Notes: generated by a model not told the origin, from the letters alone. DNA of 64,000 nucleotides from Semisulcospira habei (GCA_036245525.1 BTPG01000008.1:30156231-30220230), one strand, 5' to 3'; positions 33,753 to 44,912 are shown, numbered from the stretch's first letter. A program made the numbers and translations.

Positions 33753-34645
33753 TCAATGAAGCAGCTCGGTTACCCATTGCTCAATGATGGTCTGGCTTTC
33801 ACAACAAACGCTGACGCAAGCTGTCAGACTGCCAGTGCCTGACTGCAACTAATATCCCGTCGTCGCTTGCGGGCGAAATCCGACAAGCCGTGCTGTTGTT
33901 TCATTACAGATCTTAGCTTCACACGCGTCAAATGTAACCCAACGACGACCGTGTTGACAGCTCTCTCACTGCACAACCGAGATGGATCCACCTCTATGTA
34001 CTTGCTCAATCCTCTGCACGCGAACAGCAAAATAATCATTGCATCATAGATTGTTCACTCTTGGCGACGCTCTTGTGCAGATAAAGCTCTAGAAGTGTCT
34101 GATTTTTTTTCTGCGTAGGCGGAAGCGAAACATGAGATATGCATGATCTAAAATACAAAGGTTTTCCTGGTGTGAAGAGCTGCAGCGTGTTTGTAATAAA
34201 GAGATAGCGTTACCCGTACAATTTTGTTGTTGTTTTGTAGACTGAATTAAATAAATGTCAACATGTTATGGTTTTAAGTTGTACCTGGCGAATATGATTC
34301 TAATAAAAAGGTCAGAACTGTATTTATAAATCGACCAATAGTACTCATAATATTTATAAATCGAACAACAGTACTAATAATACAGACAACTACGATGAAC
34401 AGTATTATATAGTAGTGTGTGAGACAACTACTTTTTGCAAAATTCTTTTAAACGACGTTAGGTCATACACATCTAGTATAATAAACAATACTACAGTAGA
34501 GCGTTATGCAAATAGCTTTCGCAAGATTCTTTTAAACGATATGACATATATAAAGACAAGTCCAGATACACACACACACACACACTTCTCCTCCATCCAA
34601 GTTTCCAACCCATCCCCCAACCCAGAACCGCAAAACACACTACGC

Positions 34646-34690
34646 AAAAGGTGCTCGGGCCGACGTCGGTCCCTGGACCTTTTACTCACC
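34646..34690. repeat. Family G fragment
   Basis: GGTGCTCGGGCCGACGTCGG then CCTGGACCTTTTACTC. Confidence 0.6.
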
Positions 34691-34828
34691 GGAAAGTGTC
34701 TGGGTGCGATAGGAATGTGGACACCCGACGAGCCCCTCCCCCCCCCCCCCCCCAAAGAATGGGTCATTATCGGATACAGTTTTCCCATTCCCTGCAGTCT
34801 GTCAGTCCCTCGACCAGATCCCCTCATC

Positions 34829-34898
34829 TGCAAGAAGCATAGATCCTCATGAACCCCTGTAGATGCAAGAGCTCGTGAGATTCTAACGCCTCTTGCTG
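34829..34898. repeat. Family A palindrome, decayed
   Basis: GCAAGAAGCATAGATCCTCA ... GTGAGATTCTAACGCCTCTT. Confidence 0.75.
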
Positions 34899-35232
34899 GC
34901 AGAGACAAGCCTTATTCGCATCCTCAGATTTGTGAGTGTCCTTCGGGTTTCACTTTTTTTTTTTTACGGCGCGAGCGTCTGGTCTACCTGCCACAACTGA
35001 TGCCCGAGTTCTGCGTATCTTTTTTTGCGTAAGTACAGAAGCGAGAGACTTCGGATCCATCCGCCTGCAACATAGATCCTCCTCAGTCATACGCATCCCC
35101 TGCAGCCTGGGGAGGATTATGACGCTCTTTACCATTCGCTGACTTAAGTCATGTCCGTATCGCGAAGCGCAGGAAGTCAACCAGGATTGAACGGGCTATA
35201 CCCAGGTATACTGCCTTTGCGCATACGCTGGT

Positions 35233-35451
35233 TTTACTCCTTCAATGTCGAGAGAAAATGAACACGACCAACTGCAAGAGGCATAGATCCTCATGAGCCC
35301 CCGCAAATGCGGGGGCTCATGAGGATCTATGCCTCTTGCTAAAACGACTTTGTGTCCATGCTCCTTTGACAGCAAGGAAGGGATCTTCGACTTTGAATTT
35401 ACAATGATTAAAAAATACCCTGCGACTACACTGTACAGCTGTGAAGGGGTT
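35233..35451. mobile_element. Family A element, nearly full length
   Basis: Left TTTACTCCTTCAATGTCGAG; palindrome 35273-35339 nearly perfect; TTGTGTCCATGCTCCTTTGA inner; right CAGCTGTGAAGGGGTTAG. Both TTAA ends mutated. Confidence 0.85.
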
Positions 35452-35559
35452 AGCACTCTGAGCTATATATCTGCATCTGGAGTTCATATATGTACAATAT
35501 ATGAGCAAGTACATGCTCCGTAAGTGCTAAGGGTATTACCGTCATTGAACTTCTGCTGT

Positions 35560-35679
35560 GGCCAGTTGCATGAGTGAGTCCAGTCCTGCGCCAGCCACTA
35601 AACAGGTTGCTCCGCTTCAGCAGAGCACCGTCCTTGCTTAGTGGATGGCGTAGGACTAAGCTCACTCATGCAACTGGCC
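35560..35679. repeat. Family M: unique 120-bp palindrome
   Basis: GGCCAGTTGCATGAGTGAG / CTCACTCATGCAACTGGCC outer arms, GCGCCAGCCACTAA / TTAGTGGATGGCG inner. One copy only. Confidence 0.88.
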
Positions 35680-35916
35680 CCTGGGTTTATATTTATAGTG
35701 TAGGATGAGCCACAGTCCACGATACAACAATCTGAACTTGTCGGCCTTTTGTGACAGAAACACGCTCTGTCCACAATACACTCTTAACCTAAGGAGTCGT
35801 TGTCAACATGTTTCGTACAGCGATGCACTGCGGTTATGTCCACACGGCTAATGTGCCGGTCCCTTAGTTGGAAAAGTATTGAGAAAACAATCAAGCGCAG
35901 CTAGATAACAGAGATC

Positions 35917-35975
35917 GTTAGTTAGTTAGTTGGGTTTAACACCGAGCAGGCGACTATGGCCATCTCACGGCGGAT
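35917..35975 (-). mobile_element. Strongly 5'-truncated SINE/LINE tail with 12-bp target duplication
   Basis: ATAACAGAGATC at 35905-35916 is repeated at 35976-35987. The 59-bp insert reads, on the minus strand, GCCTGCTCGGTGTTAAACCC then AACTAAC repeats, a typical molluscan retroposon 3' end. Confidence 0.85.
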
Positions 35976-36146
35976 ATAACAGAGATCATGGGAAGGCGGT
36001 TTTATACAGTGTGCAAACATCACATGCTCAAAACATTGCTTATTCCTAAGCGGTATTTTGGTCTTCTGTAAAACGTGAATTTCTAACCAAGATAGGAGAA
36101 ATAATAATAAAAAAAATACTATTGAACAATTATTATGGCTTATTAC

Positions 36147-36358
36147 TCATTTCATTCCCAGTGGACACACACTGTGATTTTGAAATCATTGTAAATTGAA
36201 CGTCAACGATTCCCAGCTGTCAAAGAAACATGAATACAAAGCGGTTTCAGTAAGAGGCATAGATCCTCATAAGCCCCCGCAACTGCGGGGGCTCATGAGG
36301 ATCTATGCCTCTTGCAGTTGGGTGGCGTTTCATTTTCCCCCGGCAGTAAACGGGTCAA
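36147..36358. mobile_element. Family A element in reverse order, ends degraded
   Basis: ATTCCCAGTGGACACACACT left; palindrome 36251-36314; right CCCCGGCAGTAAACGGGTCA. Confidence 0.82.
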
Positions 36359-36838
36359 CTTAAACTGCAATGAATGACCAACAGATTACAGACACTGCAT
36401 TACAGACTGAACTGTCCGCTGTAGTGTTTCGTCTTGTTATTCGATGCCTCACTGTAGTGTTTCGTCTTGTTATTCCATGCCGCATTTATGTTTATATAGT
36501 TTTGTAATTTATTTTTATGTTGCTTATTTTATTGCAGTTTACATGCTCAGTGGCAACTCTTGGAATTTTGAATTAGGTATGCACGTGCCGCAATAAGGTG
36601 TAATCGTTTGCGATATACATTGGCCGAGAGCCCATATGCACCCCGGTGAGTTATCAGCAAACACTCTCTCTCTCCCTCCCTCTCAAGAATGCAAGTATCA
36701 CACATTCAGCCTTTCAAGCTCATACGATATCATAAACTGAAAATTGTTAAAGCGGGTTTCTCCCCGGAGTCGAATTCCAGTCAAGACCTTATACAAAAGC
36801 TTTTGTGGAACGTTTTGTTAATGTCATGCTTTTTAATC

Positions 36839-36887
36839 TGCAAGAGGCATAGATTCAGGGACTATTGAGAATCTATGCCGCTTCAGT
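36839..36887. repeat. Family A, short core
   Basis: GCAAGAGGCATAGATTCAGG ... TGAGAATCTATGCCGCTT. Confidence 0.7.
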
Positions 36888-37094
36888 GCTGACGGTGGAC
36901 AGGTCCCATTTACTTCTATTCTCCGACAGTATGCAGAATGTTATCTTGGAGTTTCAGCCAGTCTTTTGAGTTTGTCAAAGTGAAGTCGAACACTTTGCGG
37001 TACATGCATACGCAATCTATCACGGTCAGCACAGTCATATTATACAGACGTTTAGGGCCTTAATGCTCAGTGACGTCAAACCTTCAGGACCGCG

Positions 37095-37158
37095 ATGGTC
37101 TGTGATTTTGAACCTGACGGCTTCCAGCCGTCAGAGGTCCAAAATGACAGACCGGCGC
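37095..37158. repeat. Family H palindrome
   Basis: GGTCTGTGATTTTGAACCTG / CAGAGGTCCAAAATGACAGA around CGGCTTCCAGCCG. Confidence 0.85.
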
Positions 37159-37397
37159 TCAATTTTTCATTCCATACGGCCACCCCACTTGGTGTTGAAG
37201 TGTACATCTACCCGATCCACACCACACCCACGTACATTCTCCACCCATGCCACACCCGTCAAGCTGCCAGTTTCTTATGACGGAGGGGTCAACTTCGTCG
37301 AATTTATGCAAAAACGCAAATTAAAACTTGAAAGACATTTAAAACATTATCTCCCGTGAGTGTGTGCTTCAAGTGTGAATCTACCAGAAACCAAGTG

Positions 37398-37464
37398 AAC
37401 TGGTATTTGAATTTGGATCTTACGCGCTCTCAGCCTTAAGGCCCAAATTAAAAGATCAGGGCGC
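37398..37464. repeat. Family H variant
   Basis: ATTTGAATTTGGATCTTACG / CTTAAGGCCCAAATTAAAAG. Confidence 0.65.
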
Positions 37465-37739
37465 AGACGGTCGATTTGCAGAAACGCAAATTTTCGACTT
37501 CCAATATTGCAGGGGACGAAAACAAACCTCTTCAAACGCCAAACAGATATTTTAAGAATGGTAGTATGATCAACGGTGAGATCGATTTGTCCACAAGGTA
37601 TCTGTAAGCCCTGGCAGAGTAATGTATAAAGGTAAGGTTTATGAGGCGTAAATCGTTGAACAGACCAGATTATTAGACCATATAACCAATCGATAAATCA
37701 ATCATTTCACGCAATCTTGACAGGTATATGGTCAGACCT

Positions 37740-37940
37740 AATCCAATAAGCGCTAAGCTCGAAATCGGAAATTGTCCTCTGAAGACTATGAACATGTTAT
37801 GACGATAGATCGACCATAATAGTTCAAGGGTGGTGCCAGATCAGCTCGGCGCCTACAGGCGCCGAGCTGATCTGGCACCACCCTTGAACTATCATGGTCG
37901 GTCTTCCTCCTTGTGTAGTGTATCAAGGATTGATGGGTTC
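37740..37940. repeat. Family B element; symmetric variant hairpin
   Basis: Hairpin 37808-37902: GTGCCAGATCAGCTCGGCGC / GCCGAGCTGATCTGGCAC. CAGATCAGCTCGG is changed on both arms from the usual AGAATAGCTTGG. Outer ends are degraded. Confidence 0.85.
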
Positions 37941-38162
37941 AGTTATGAAGACACAGGCTATAAATAGAAGATTTGCATATGTGCAGATTTATGAAAAAAA
38001 AAAAAAAATCATATAGCAAAGTCGTCTTCGTTCCTCTTACCTCACTAAGGTCTAGTAACGGGAATGTAGGGTCAAGACAGAAGCGTATCTACAGAAACTG
38101 ACAGACCTAACGCCGGCGACTTCCTCCTAAGGAGCAGAGATGAGAGAAACTGGATTGGACCC

Positions 38163-38227
38163 TACACAAATAGATTCTCATGAGACCCTGCGCATGCAGG
38201 GGCCCATGAGAATCTAAGCTTCTTGCA
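38163..38227. repeat. Family A palindrome
   Basis: ACACAAATAGATTCTCATGA ... CATGAGAATCTAAGCTTCTT. Confidence 0.8.
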
Positions 38228-38470
38228 GATGAAAGAAGTTGGCTGAAGAAGTGTCGCACGTAACGTCAAAAGACAGGACATGAACACGGTCGGTACTCGA
38301 AGTGACGACAGCACTTAAGGTGTCTCATACACATACGCACACAGTCATAAACTAGAGATGTTACACAAGACGGGGTATATTATTGCTTCAAACACACATC
38401 TGTTGATTAGTTAGGTTTTTAAAGAAGTATAAACTGTACATTTGCACATGAATATGAGCTGGACAAGATT

Positions 38471-38547
38471 CAACTCTTAAACTCACACAACTAAATGACT
38501 TCCAATCTACAAAATGGAAGTCATTTAGTTCTGGGAGCTTAAAAGTT
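38471..38547. repeat. Family O hairpin
   Basis: ACTAAATGACTTCCA / TGGAAGTCATTTAGT; related to 45764-45815. Confidence 0.75.
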
Positions 38548-39108
38548 AAAGTCGACTATGAAATATGCAGATCGTGTTCGCTTACATCATTTATACACTC
38601 TTGTTACGAAGAATGACGCAGCAACATGGGTAGAAAATTCATGTTTGACGTAGCAAAATAAAAAAGCAACCTCGATTATGTGTTATTTAAACACATTTCG
38701 TCACACTTCTTTTTAATCATTCTGATTCCTTTTCACAGAAAAGTTTACTCTTCACAGGCCTCAAGTGCATGCAACCCGGAACGGCGACAATTAATCTATT
38801 GAGTGGTTGACCTGGGCCACATGTATTTTTAGCTTCAGACGGGTGCAAATGTAAACACTCCGCGGTAAACTCGAGCAAAGCGTATACCGATGTTTGAAGA
38901 TGTAGTGTTTTGCAGTGGGATTGCCTTGAAAATTCTAATTGAGATGAGTCGAAAAAGTAGGCAGGTGAGAAGGTCAACAAGGTTGAGGTCAAACTGCAGC
39001 GGTCTGCGTGTCAAAGGAAGAAATGCAAAAGTGCGTTGGCGTCTCGCCTCGGATACGTGAACATGTCATCGAGTAACATCTGACCATCCGTAAATCTAGC
39101 ATCTGTGT

Positions 39109-39176
39109 ACACTGGTTGTCTCCCTCGATTCGCTACCGCTCTCAAGCGGTAGCGAGTCGAGGGAGACAACCAGTGT
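39109..39176. repeat. Family E palindrome, best copy
   Basis: ACACTGGTTGTCTCCCTCGA ... GCTACCGC / GCGGTAGC ... GAGGGAGACAACCAGTGT, one mismatch. Confidence 0.92.
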
Positions 39177-39493
39177 GAGATCTGATCAATAACAGATGCA
39201 AAGAAATACTCAACAAAGAAAGAAACACGCTTGGAAATTAAATAATTACAAAATAATAGATGCTGCAAGCACTACTGCGTTTCAGGCAACATACAAATGC
39301 GGCCGGTGTGAGTAAGTAAGTACGGCAAAAACTGACGGATGATAAAGAAACGAGACAGACTGCAAATAAATGGAGACTACATTGAAAGATCCCTCTGTCT
39401 GGTAACAGATAGCACGCTCCTGGCTATCGCTTCCCACACCCACTACCCCACCCTCAAAATCAAACATATCCCCTCACTCAGACTCCTTCAGTC

Positions 39494-39559
39494 CGCAAGA
39501 GGCATAGATTCTCATGAGCCCTGCAGTTGCAGGGGTTCATGAGAATCTATGCCTCTTGC
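39494..39559. repeat. Family A palindrome
   Basis: GCAAGAGGCATAGATTCTCA / TGAGAATCTATGCCTCTTGC around GCCCTGCAGTTGCAGGGG. Confidence 0.9.
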
Positions 39560-39874
39560 TGGATGGGATCGGCGCATTTTACCTCCTCTCCATACTGAGG
39601 AAGTGAGTAGGGTTTAAGCGGGTGACTTACCGTCAACAGTTGACTCTGGGGGTAGAGTGATTTGTGGGCACGGTACGCGACAACGGGTAGCCAAATGACC
39701 CAGCCAGGCAAACACCAGATCTACCCGAATTCCAGGCAGTCTCCTGGTCCAACTTTAGAACACCTGGGTGACAACTTCAGTTATTACATCTAACTGGAAC
39801 AGTGAAGCCCATTTCCAAGACGGGAAAAGCATAGACGTAGGTCAAAATATGCGCTTCGTCTGGATTCGAGCGGG

Positions 39875-40088
39875 TTAACCCATTTATCTCCGAGTCCCTA
39901 CAGCAGGAGATGGATTGACCATGGTAATTCAAGGTTAGTGCCAGATTAGCTTGGCGCCTTCAGGCGCCAAGCTAATCTGGCACTACCCTTGAATTATCAT
40001 GGTCAATCCTTCTCCTGCAACTGGTACATAGTCATTAGGCAACACCTCCAAAATTTGAGAAATGGGACCTTGGGGCTAAAAGGGTTAA
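39875..40088. mobile_element. Family B element, complete, TTAA at both ends (214 bp)
   Basis: TTAACCCATTTATCTCCGAG left; near-perfect hairpin within 39925-40010; AGGCAACACCTCCAAAATTT; right GGGGCTAAAAGGGTTAA. Reverse orientation to 12895. Confidence 0.93.
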
Positions 40089-40308
40089 CCACATTACTTC
40101 AGGTAGTCTACTCTGTAAGTCTAAGACTCTAATGAGGGAACTATCCAGACACACTTGAGAAAATCTACATTCCCATGAGCAATATGTCCTTGGCCCGAGG
40201 ACTTATTGGTTACCGGGATGACTTTATAAGGGCATCGGTTCCTCTTTTTTGTACAACCAACGCGGACATTGCACAGCGTCCAGTGACTGCACAGATTACA
40301 AAATTATA

Positions 40309-40401
40309 TTAGCCCTTTGGGTGTCGGTAGTGGTTTTAGTCGCGATGGTTTCCTGAAGGAATCATTGCGACTAAAACCGCTAACGACAAGCAAAGGGTTA
40401 G
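40309..40401. repeat. Family C palindrome
   Basis: TAGCCCTTTGGGTGTCGGTA ... GACTAAAACCGCTAACGACA ... CAAAGGGTTA. Confidence 0.88.
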
Positions 40402-40703
40402 AACAGAACACCTGAAATAGCCAGACTTGTGCCTGATTTTTTTGTAAGCCAGACAAGCAAATGTGAACGAGGAAACAAGCGGAGACCCAAACTGCCCTCA
40501 GTCTTGGGTGGGGACAATATTGCAAGCTCTCCATTTCTTGCTTAATGTTTACCTTTCTGGACGACCAGACCTGTAGAAAGGCATCAGAGACGACAGGTGG
40601 ACAAAGCCGACAGGTCCCGTCAGGTGTGATGAAAAAAAAAAGCATCACTCGGGTGTGCGCGTGGGTGGTCCGGGGTGGGTTTCCACAAACAGCTACTCAC
40701 CTA

Positions 40704-40905
40704 CTGCAACCATTTGTACCCCAAGGCCGACTTTCCCAAATTGTGTTGTTATCCTCTGAATCCAGGCGGCAGATCGACCGTAATAGTTCAAGGGTGGTGC
40801 CAGAATAGCTTGACGCCTATAGGCGCCAAGCTATTCTGGCATCAGCTTTGAACTATCATGGTCGATCCATATCTAGCTATATTGTGTCAGGGCTAAATGA
40901 ATTAA
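40704..40905. mobile_element. Family B core in TTAACTCATT-type ends, degraded
   Basis: CATTTGTACCCCAAGGCC left matches 33041; hairpin GTTCAAGGGTGGTGCCAGAA; right CAGGGCTAAATGAATTAA. Confidence 0.85.
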
Positions 40906-40964
40906 TGCAATAAAGGGCATAGATTTTTACCATCTTTATACGCAATACTGAAGACACTGGATGT

Positions 40965-41020
40965 TTCCTTCGTTTCAGTCGCTGCCGCAGCGATAGCGAA
41001 TCGATGGAGGCAACCAGTGA
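40965..41020. repeat. Family E, decayed left arm
   Basis: CAGTCGCTGCCGCAGCGATA ... CGATGGAGGCAACCAGTG. Confidence 0.65.
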
Positions 41021-41049
41021 GCACTACTTCTACACAGAACAGCGTGTAA

Positions 41050-41084
41050 AAGGCCGTAAGGTCCAAAATCACAGACCAGCACAT
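41050..41084. repeat. Family H right-arm fragment
   Basis: GGCCGTAAGGTCCAAAATCA then CAGACCAGCAC. Confidence 0.65.
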
Positions 41085-41372
41085 ATATCCGGTTCCTGTT
41101 CCCAAGACAGGGGGTGGGTGGTGGGTGGGGATCATCGGGATTGAAGCCTATCTAATAGACTTCCGTAACATAATGGAAGCTTGGGCAGCTGCGTGGTCAC
41201 CGCAAAGAGATGCCGCGATAAGTGGTCTACCGATCAAACCAAATGGTAAACAGCAACACCCTGATTTACACGACAAGAGCCACAAACGTTAATCCCCACT
41301 CTCACAAACCCCTATGTCTAACCTCCACCGTCAGACACAAATGTATAAATCGACTGTTCCTACTCTTGCCAA

Positions 41373-41438
41373 ACAAGAGGCGTAGATTCTCATGAGCCCG
41401 CGCGGTCTCGCGGGCTCATGAGAATCTACGCCTCTTGC
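41373..41438. repeat. Family A palindrome, symmetric variant
   Basis: CAAGAGGCGTAGATTCTCAT ... GAATCTACGCCTCTTGC, core GAGCCCGCGCGG / CGCGGGCTC. Three changes are mirrored on both arms. Confidence 0.92.
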
Positions 41439-41604
41439 AGATGGAAGGTGCTGGCTGAGGGAGTGTTTCAAGGAATGTGATTATGGAGGTGGGGCGTGGA
41501 GCGAGCTGATCCTCTAAAGTTTGCTCGGATACACGCAGTATGATAATGGCTTTATAAAGACGACAAGAATATAGGAATCGTGAAATTGTGGAGTGTCCAG
41601 ATCA

Positions 41605-41640
41605 CATTGGTTGTCTCCCTCGATTCACTACCGCTCCTAC
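41605..41640. repeat. Family E half-element
   Basis: CATTGGTTGTCTCCCTCGAT then TCACTACCGCTCC. No right arm. Confidence 0.65.
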
Positions 41641-42189
41641 TGTACATGCAGTGCCTGTGTGAAAAGAAGACTTTAGTACCACATGCACCTGTGTGAAAAC
41701 ACGACTACAGAAACACTATAATCCCGTAGAACACAAGCGTGAATCTTTCATACATAACCAATGCCAACAACGAAGCAATTTGCTGAAAATCAAATGTCTT
41801 TCTAACACCTGCAAGCATTCGAACACTTTTAATGGACGTAAGGATCTAACCGTGTCAGAGGACGCTGTTCAGTGACACACCAATACAAGGCGGTCAAAAG
41901 ACATAAGCTGGGAAGTGAAGAAATGGAACGATACAAAGTATTCATCAGTGGAGACCCCCACACGCAGATATTGAAAATATTGACACAAGGCGATATAACC
42001 TAAAAAGGTGACCTAGTTTTGACTAGCGTCATAACGCTGCAGGGGTGTTGGAACCTCTGACGTGGGACAGTTTCGGGGCGGGAGTACGGTCGACGATTAA
42101 AGGGATGGGGGGAGTGGAGGACGCTGGGGACTGAATTTGTGTAAAATCAAAACAATGTTGTATCTCCCTCCCCTTCCCTTCATACTTTT

Positions 42190-42293
42190 ATATACTGACG
42201 AGCAAAGGAAATGCGACATGATTTGAATCATCGGAAACACTTCAGTGTTTCCGATGATTCAAATCCTGTGGCATTTCTTTTGTTGGTCAGTAC
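42190..42293. mobile_element. Family I short palindrome
   Basis: TATACTGACGAGCAAAGGAA ... ATGATTTGAATCATCGGAAA / TTTCCGATGATTCAAAT ... TTTCTTTTGTTGGTCAGTAC. Ends resemble Tc1/mariner-type termini next to TA. Confidence 0.82.
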
Positions 42294-42571
42294 AGCTATC
42301 ATACGGAAAGTGCACTGCCGTGCCCAGAAGCCTTCTTAGCGCCTAGATGACCATAAAATGACCGCGATTAACCACTATCACAGTATCACCACTCTGTTAA
42401 TGGATAAGGAGAAACCTAATGAATAAATCATACAAGCACTGCGTGTCAAATCAACTGCAACGGGCAAATGGAAATGGAAATGGAAATGAATTTACAAGCA
42501 CCCAGTCAAACCAGATGGCGTCTTCTGTCTGAGGAGCTGAGATGTGAAACAAATATGACCAAACCCTGACA

Positions 42572-42637
42572 GCAAGAGGCATAAAGTCTCATGAGCCTCT
42601 GCTGATGCAGGGGCTAATGAGAATCTACGCCGCTTGC
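42572..42637. repeat. Family A palindrome
   Basis: GCAAGAGGCATAAAGTCTCA ... TGAGAATCTACGCCGCTTGC. Confidence 0.8.
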
Positions 42638-42764
42638 CGACGGACGAGAGGGCCAGTTTGAGGGAATACGTGACCGTCACCCCCTGGGGCAATGTCTCTG
42701 TTCGCGGTCACGACACATCGTGGACAGCATATACTGCATTCTGATCCACCTATCGTCTAAAAGT

Positions 42765-42835
42765 GATTGATTGATTGTATTGATTGTACATTGCTTAACG
42801 TCCCGACAGCAACAAGGCTTTCTCAGGACGTGCCT
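42765..42835. repeat. Possible retroposon tail
   Basis: (ATTG)n-like repeat followed by ACATTGCTTAACGTCCCGAC, similar to molluscan LINE/SINE 3' ends. No target duplication found. Confidence 0.35.
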
Positions 42836-43151
42836 GCACTGCTTGTGAAAAAAAAACAAAAAAAAAACAAACAAAAAAACCAGAAAATTGAATGTATGTC
42901 GCCAGCCGGTCAAATACGTTAAATAAACCTACAACATGGGGCATAAATAAAGCTAAGACCATTTAGCAACGCACATCCAATATCAAGAGCTACAGGCAGT
43001 GCAGACAGTAGGGAGAGTTTTAAAAAGGCAAATACAGGTGAATGGACAAATCGTCTAAAAGTGACACAGACCCTCACGGGCCCATGCCTTGTCGCATACA
43101 GACGGGAAAACCGCAAAACATCCTATACACGCCTCTTACTGGCCACACCCA

Positions 43152-43223
43152 TTAACCCTTTGGCTGTCCGTAGCGGTTTTTGTCCCGATTATTCTGGCCG
43201 CTACAGACAGCCAAGGGGTTACA
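43152..43223. repeat. Family C element, internally deleted
   Basis: TTAACCCTTTGGCTGTCCGT ... CCGCTACAGACAGCCAAGGG GTTA. Left TTAA intact, right TTAC. Confidence 0.88.
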
Positions 43224-43368
43224 TTAGGTCTGAGAGACACAGAGGGTTCGCTGGACGGAGGTCAATGTATTAACGGCCTGTTGGCCATATGGTCATAAAA
43301 ACGACATGAAAGTTATCGTTGCCCAATAAAAGCCACTTTCATAGGCAACGGCAGCCAAACCGCATGCA

Positions 43369-43459
43369 AAAAAACGCTCGGGCCGACGTAGGCCGCAGCT
43401 GACCCGCACCCGTCGGTGCGCGGGCCAGCAACGACCGACGTCGGCCCAAGGATCTTTCG
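43369..43459. repeat. Family G palindrome
   Basis: GCTCGGGCCGACGTAGGCC ... GCACCCGTCGGTGCGCGGGC ... CGACCGACGTCGGCCCAAGG. Confidence 0.85.
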
Positions 43460-43865
43460 CACACTTTCTCGACAAATACTGATAATTTATTCTACCGAAA
43501 CTTGCTAACTAACCGCAAGCAGGCCCGCTAACTTTACGGAAACAAGCGAAACTTGCTAAACAGCCGCACTTAGGCCCTGCACAGCAGCTACGGCGGCCCT
43601 AGTATCTTTCGCAAACTAGTTAACACCTTTCTACACAAATATTATTTCTTCTACCGAAACTTGCTAAATAACCGCAAGCAGGCCCGCTAACTTTACGAAA
43701 ACAAGCAAAACTGGTTAAACAGCCGCACTTAGGCCCTGTACAGCAGCTACGGCGGCCCTAGTATCTTTCGCAAACTAGGCAACACCTTTCTAAACAAATG
43801 TTATTTCTTCTAACGAAACTTGCAAAATAATAGCCAGCAGGCCCGCTAATTTTACGAGAACAAGT
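43449..43865. repeat. Tandem repeat, 151-159 bp unit, about 2.6 copies
   Basis: Units start with GATCTTTCGCACAC or GTATCTTTCGCAAACTAG near 43450, 43601 and 43760 and share CTACCGAAACTTGCTAA and AGCCGCACTTAGGCCCTG. Each unit end (ACGGCGGCCCTAGTATCTTT) resembles the adjacent G right arm. Confidence 0.85.
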
Positions 43866-43979
43866 GGTAAGCCAAACGAAACACGTATACAGAGTTGATC
43901 TTAGTCACAACATCAAATGACTTCTCAGTTCTTTCCTCTGAAAAACAGAGATTTGCAAAGTAAATGAGATTTATATGGA

Positions 43980-44193
43980 TTAACCCTTTTAGCCCCGGAA
44001 CCCTGCAGCAGGAGATGGATTGATCATGACAATTCAATGGTAGTGCCAGATGAGCTTGGCGCCTGGAGGCGCCAAGCTCATCTGGCACTACCATTGAATT
44101 GTCATGATCAATCCATCTCTTACAACTGGTACACAGTCGTTAGGCAACACCTCCAAAATTTGAGAAAAGGGACTTTGGGGCTAAAAGGGTTAA
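43980..44193. mobile_element. Family B element, complete, TTAA at both ends (214 bp)
   Basis: TTAACCCTTTTAGCCCC / GGGGCTAAAAGGGTTAA ends. Hairpin extends from GATGGATTGATCATGACAAT to its exact complement, with GATGAGCTTGG/CCAAGCTCATC as a two-arm variant. Confidence 0.95.
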
Positions 44194-44204
44194 CAAGTCA
44201 TGGA

Positions 44205-44262
44205 TTGTTGTCAGCCCTTGCAGATGTAAGGGTTGATGCAACTCCATGCCTCTTGCGACTAA
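44205..44262. repeat. Family A, degraded
   Basis: CAGCCCTTGCAGATGTAAGG then AACTCCATGCCTCTTGCG. Confidence 0.45.
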
Positions 44263-44294
44263 AAATGGGCGTCCCGGGGATGAAACCAAATCTG

Positions 44295-44650
44295 CCCTTT
44301 GAAAGAGCAAAAACGACAGTAAAGTCCATATTTGTGAAAAGCGAGATGTTAACCCCTTGACTGGCGAGAAAAAAAGTGAACAATGCTGGTCCAAATGGAA
44401 AGAGGCAATAGATCCTCATGAGCCCCCGCGATTCGCGGGGGCTCATGGGGTTCTATGCCTCTAGCTGAGACCAAAAATGTGTGTCCATGTTTTTTGGACA
44501 GTGTTGGCTTTATTGGTCGTTGAATGAACCAAGATTTCAGAAACAAAACATGTACGTACGGTGTACGTGGAGTAGCAGTTAAGGGGTTAATCGTAATACT
44601 ATGAAAATCTGGCTTTTCACAAAAACAGATCTCTGGGCTGTCGGTAGCGG
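44295..44650. mobile_element. Family F element interrupted by a family A insertion
   Basis: CCCTTTGAAAGAGCAAAAAC ... TTGTGAAAAGCGAGATG, then the A element, then TCGTAATACTATGAAAATC and GGCTTTTCACAAAAACAGAT. Removing A and one TTAA restores an F element whose broken segment has the same length as intact F copies. Confidence 0.88.
44349..44590. mobile_element. Family A element, TTAA at both ends (242 bp), nested in F
   Basis: TTAACCCCTTGACTGGCGAG left; hairpin GAGGCAATAGATCCTCATGA with core GCCCCCGCGATTCGCGGGGG; TATTGGTCGTTGAATGAACC; right AGCAGTTAAGGGGTTAA. Confidence 0.94.
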
Positions 44651-44674
44651 ATTTTTTTTTTTTTCTTGGCGTGC

Positions 44675-44775
44675 GACAGCGTCTATTTTTTCTGAAAAGC
44701 GAGATTTTCAACGTAATACAATGAAAATCTCGCTTTTCACAAAAACGATTTGCTGCCGTTTGATGTCAGAGGGCA
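44675..44775. repeat. Family F element
   Basis: CTGAAAAGCGAGATTTTCAA ... TTACAATGAAAATCTCGC TTTTCAC centre; nearly perfect stem. Confidence 0.82.
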
Positions 44776-44857
44776 GAGCTAGAAGTGATCCAAACGTCAA
44801 GCTTCCAGTTGGTACGTCCAAGGTGTTGAGATCTAAACTTGTACATGTGTAAAGATT

Positions 44858-44912
44858 GGATACCTCTACCAGCAATGCACGAGCTCATGTGAATCAATGC
44901 CTCTTGCAGACG
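44858..44912. repeat. Family A right-arm fragment
   Basis: CACGAGCTCATGTGAATCAA then TGCCTCTTGCAG. Confidence 0.5.
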
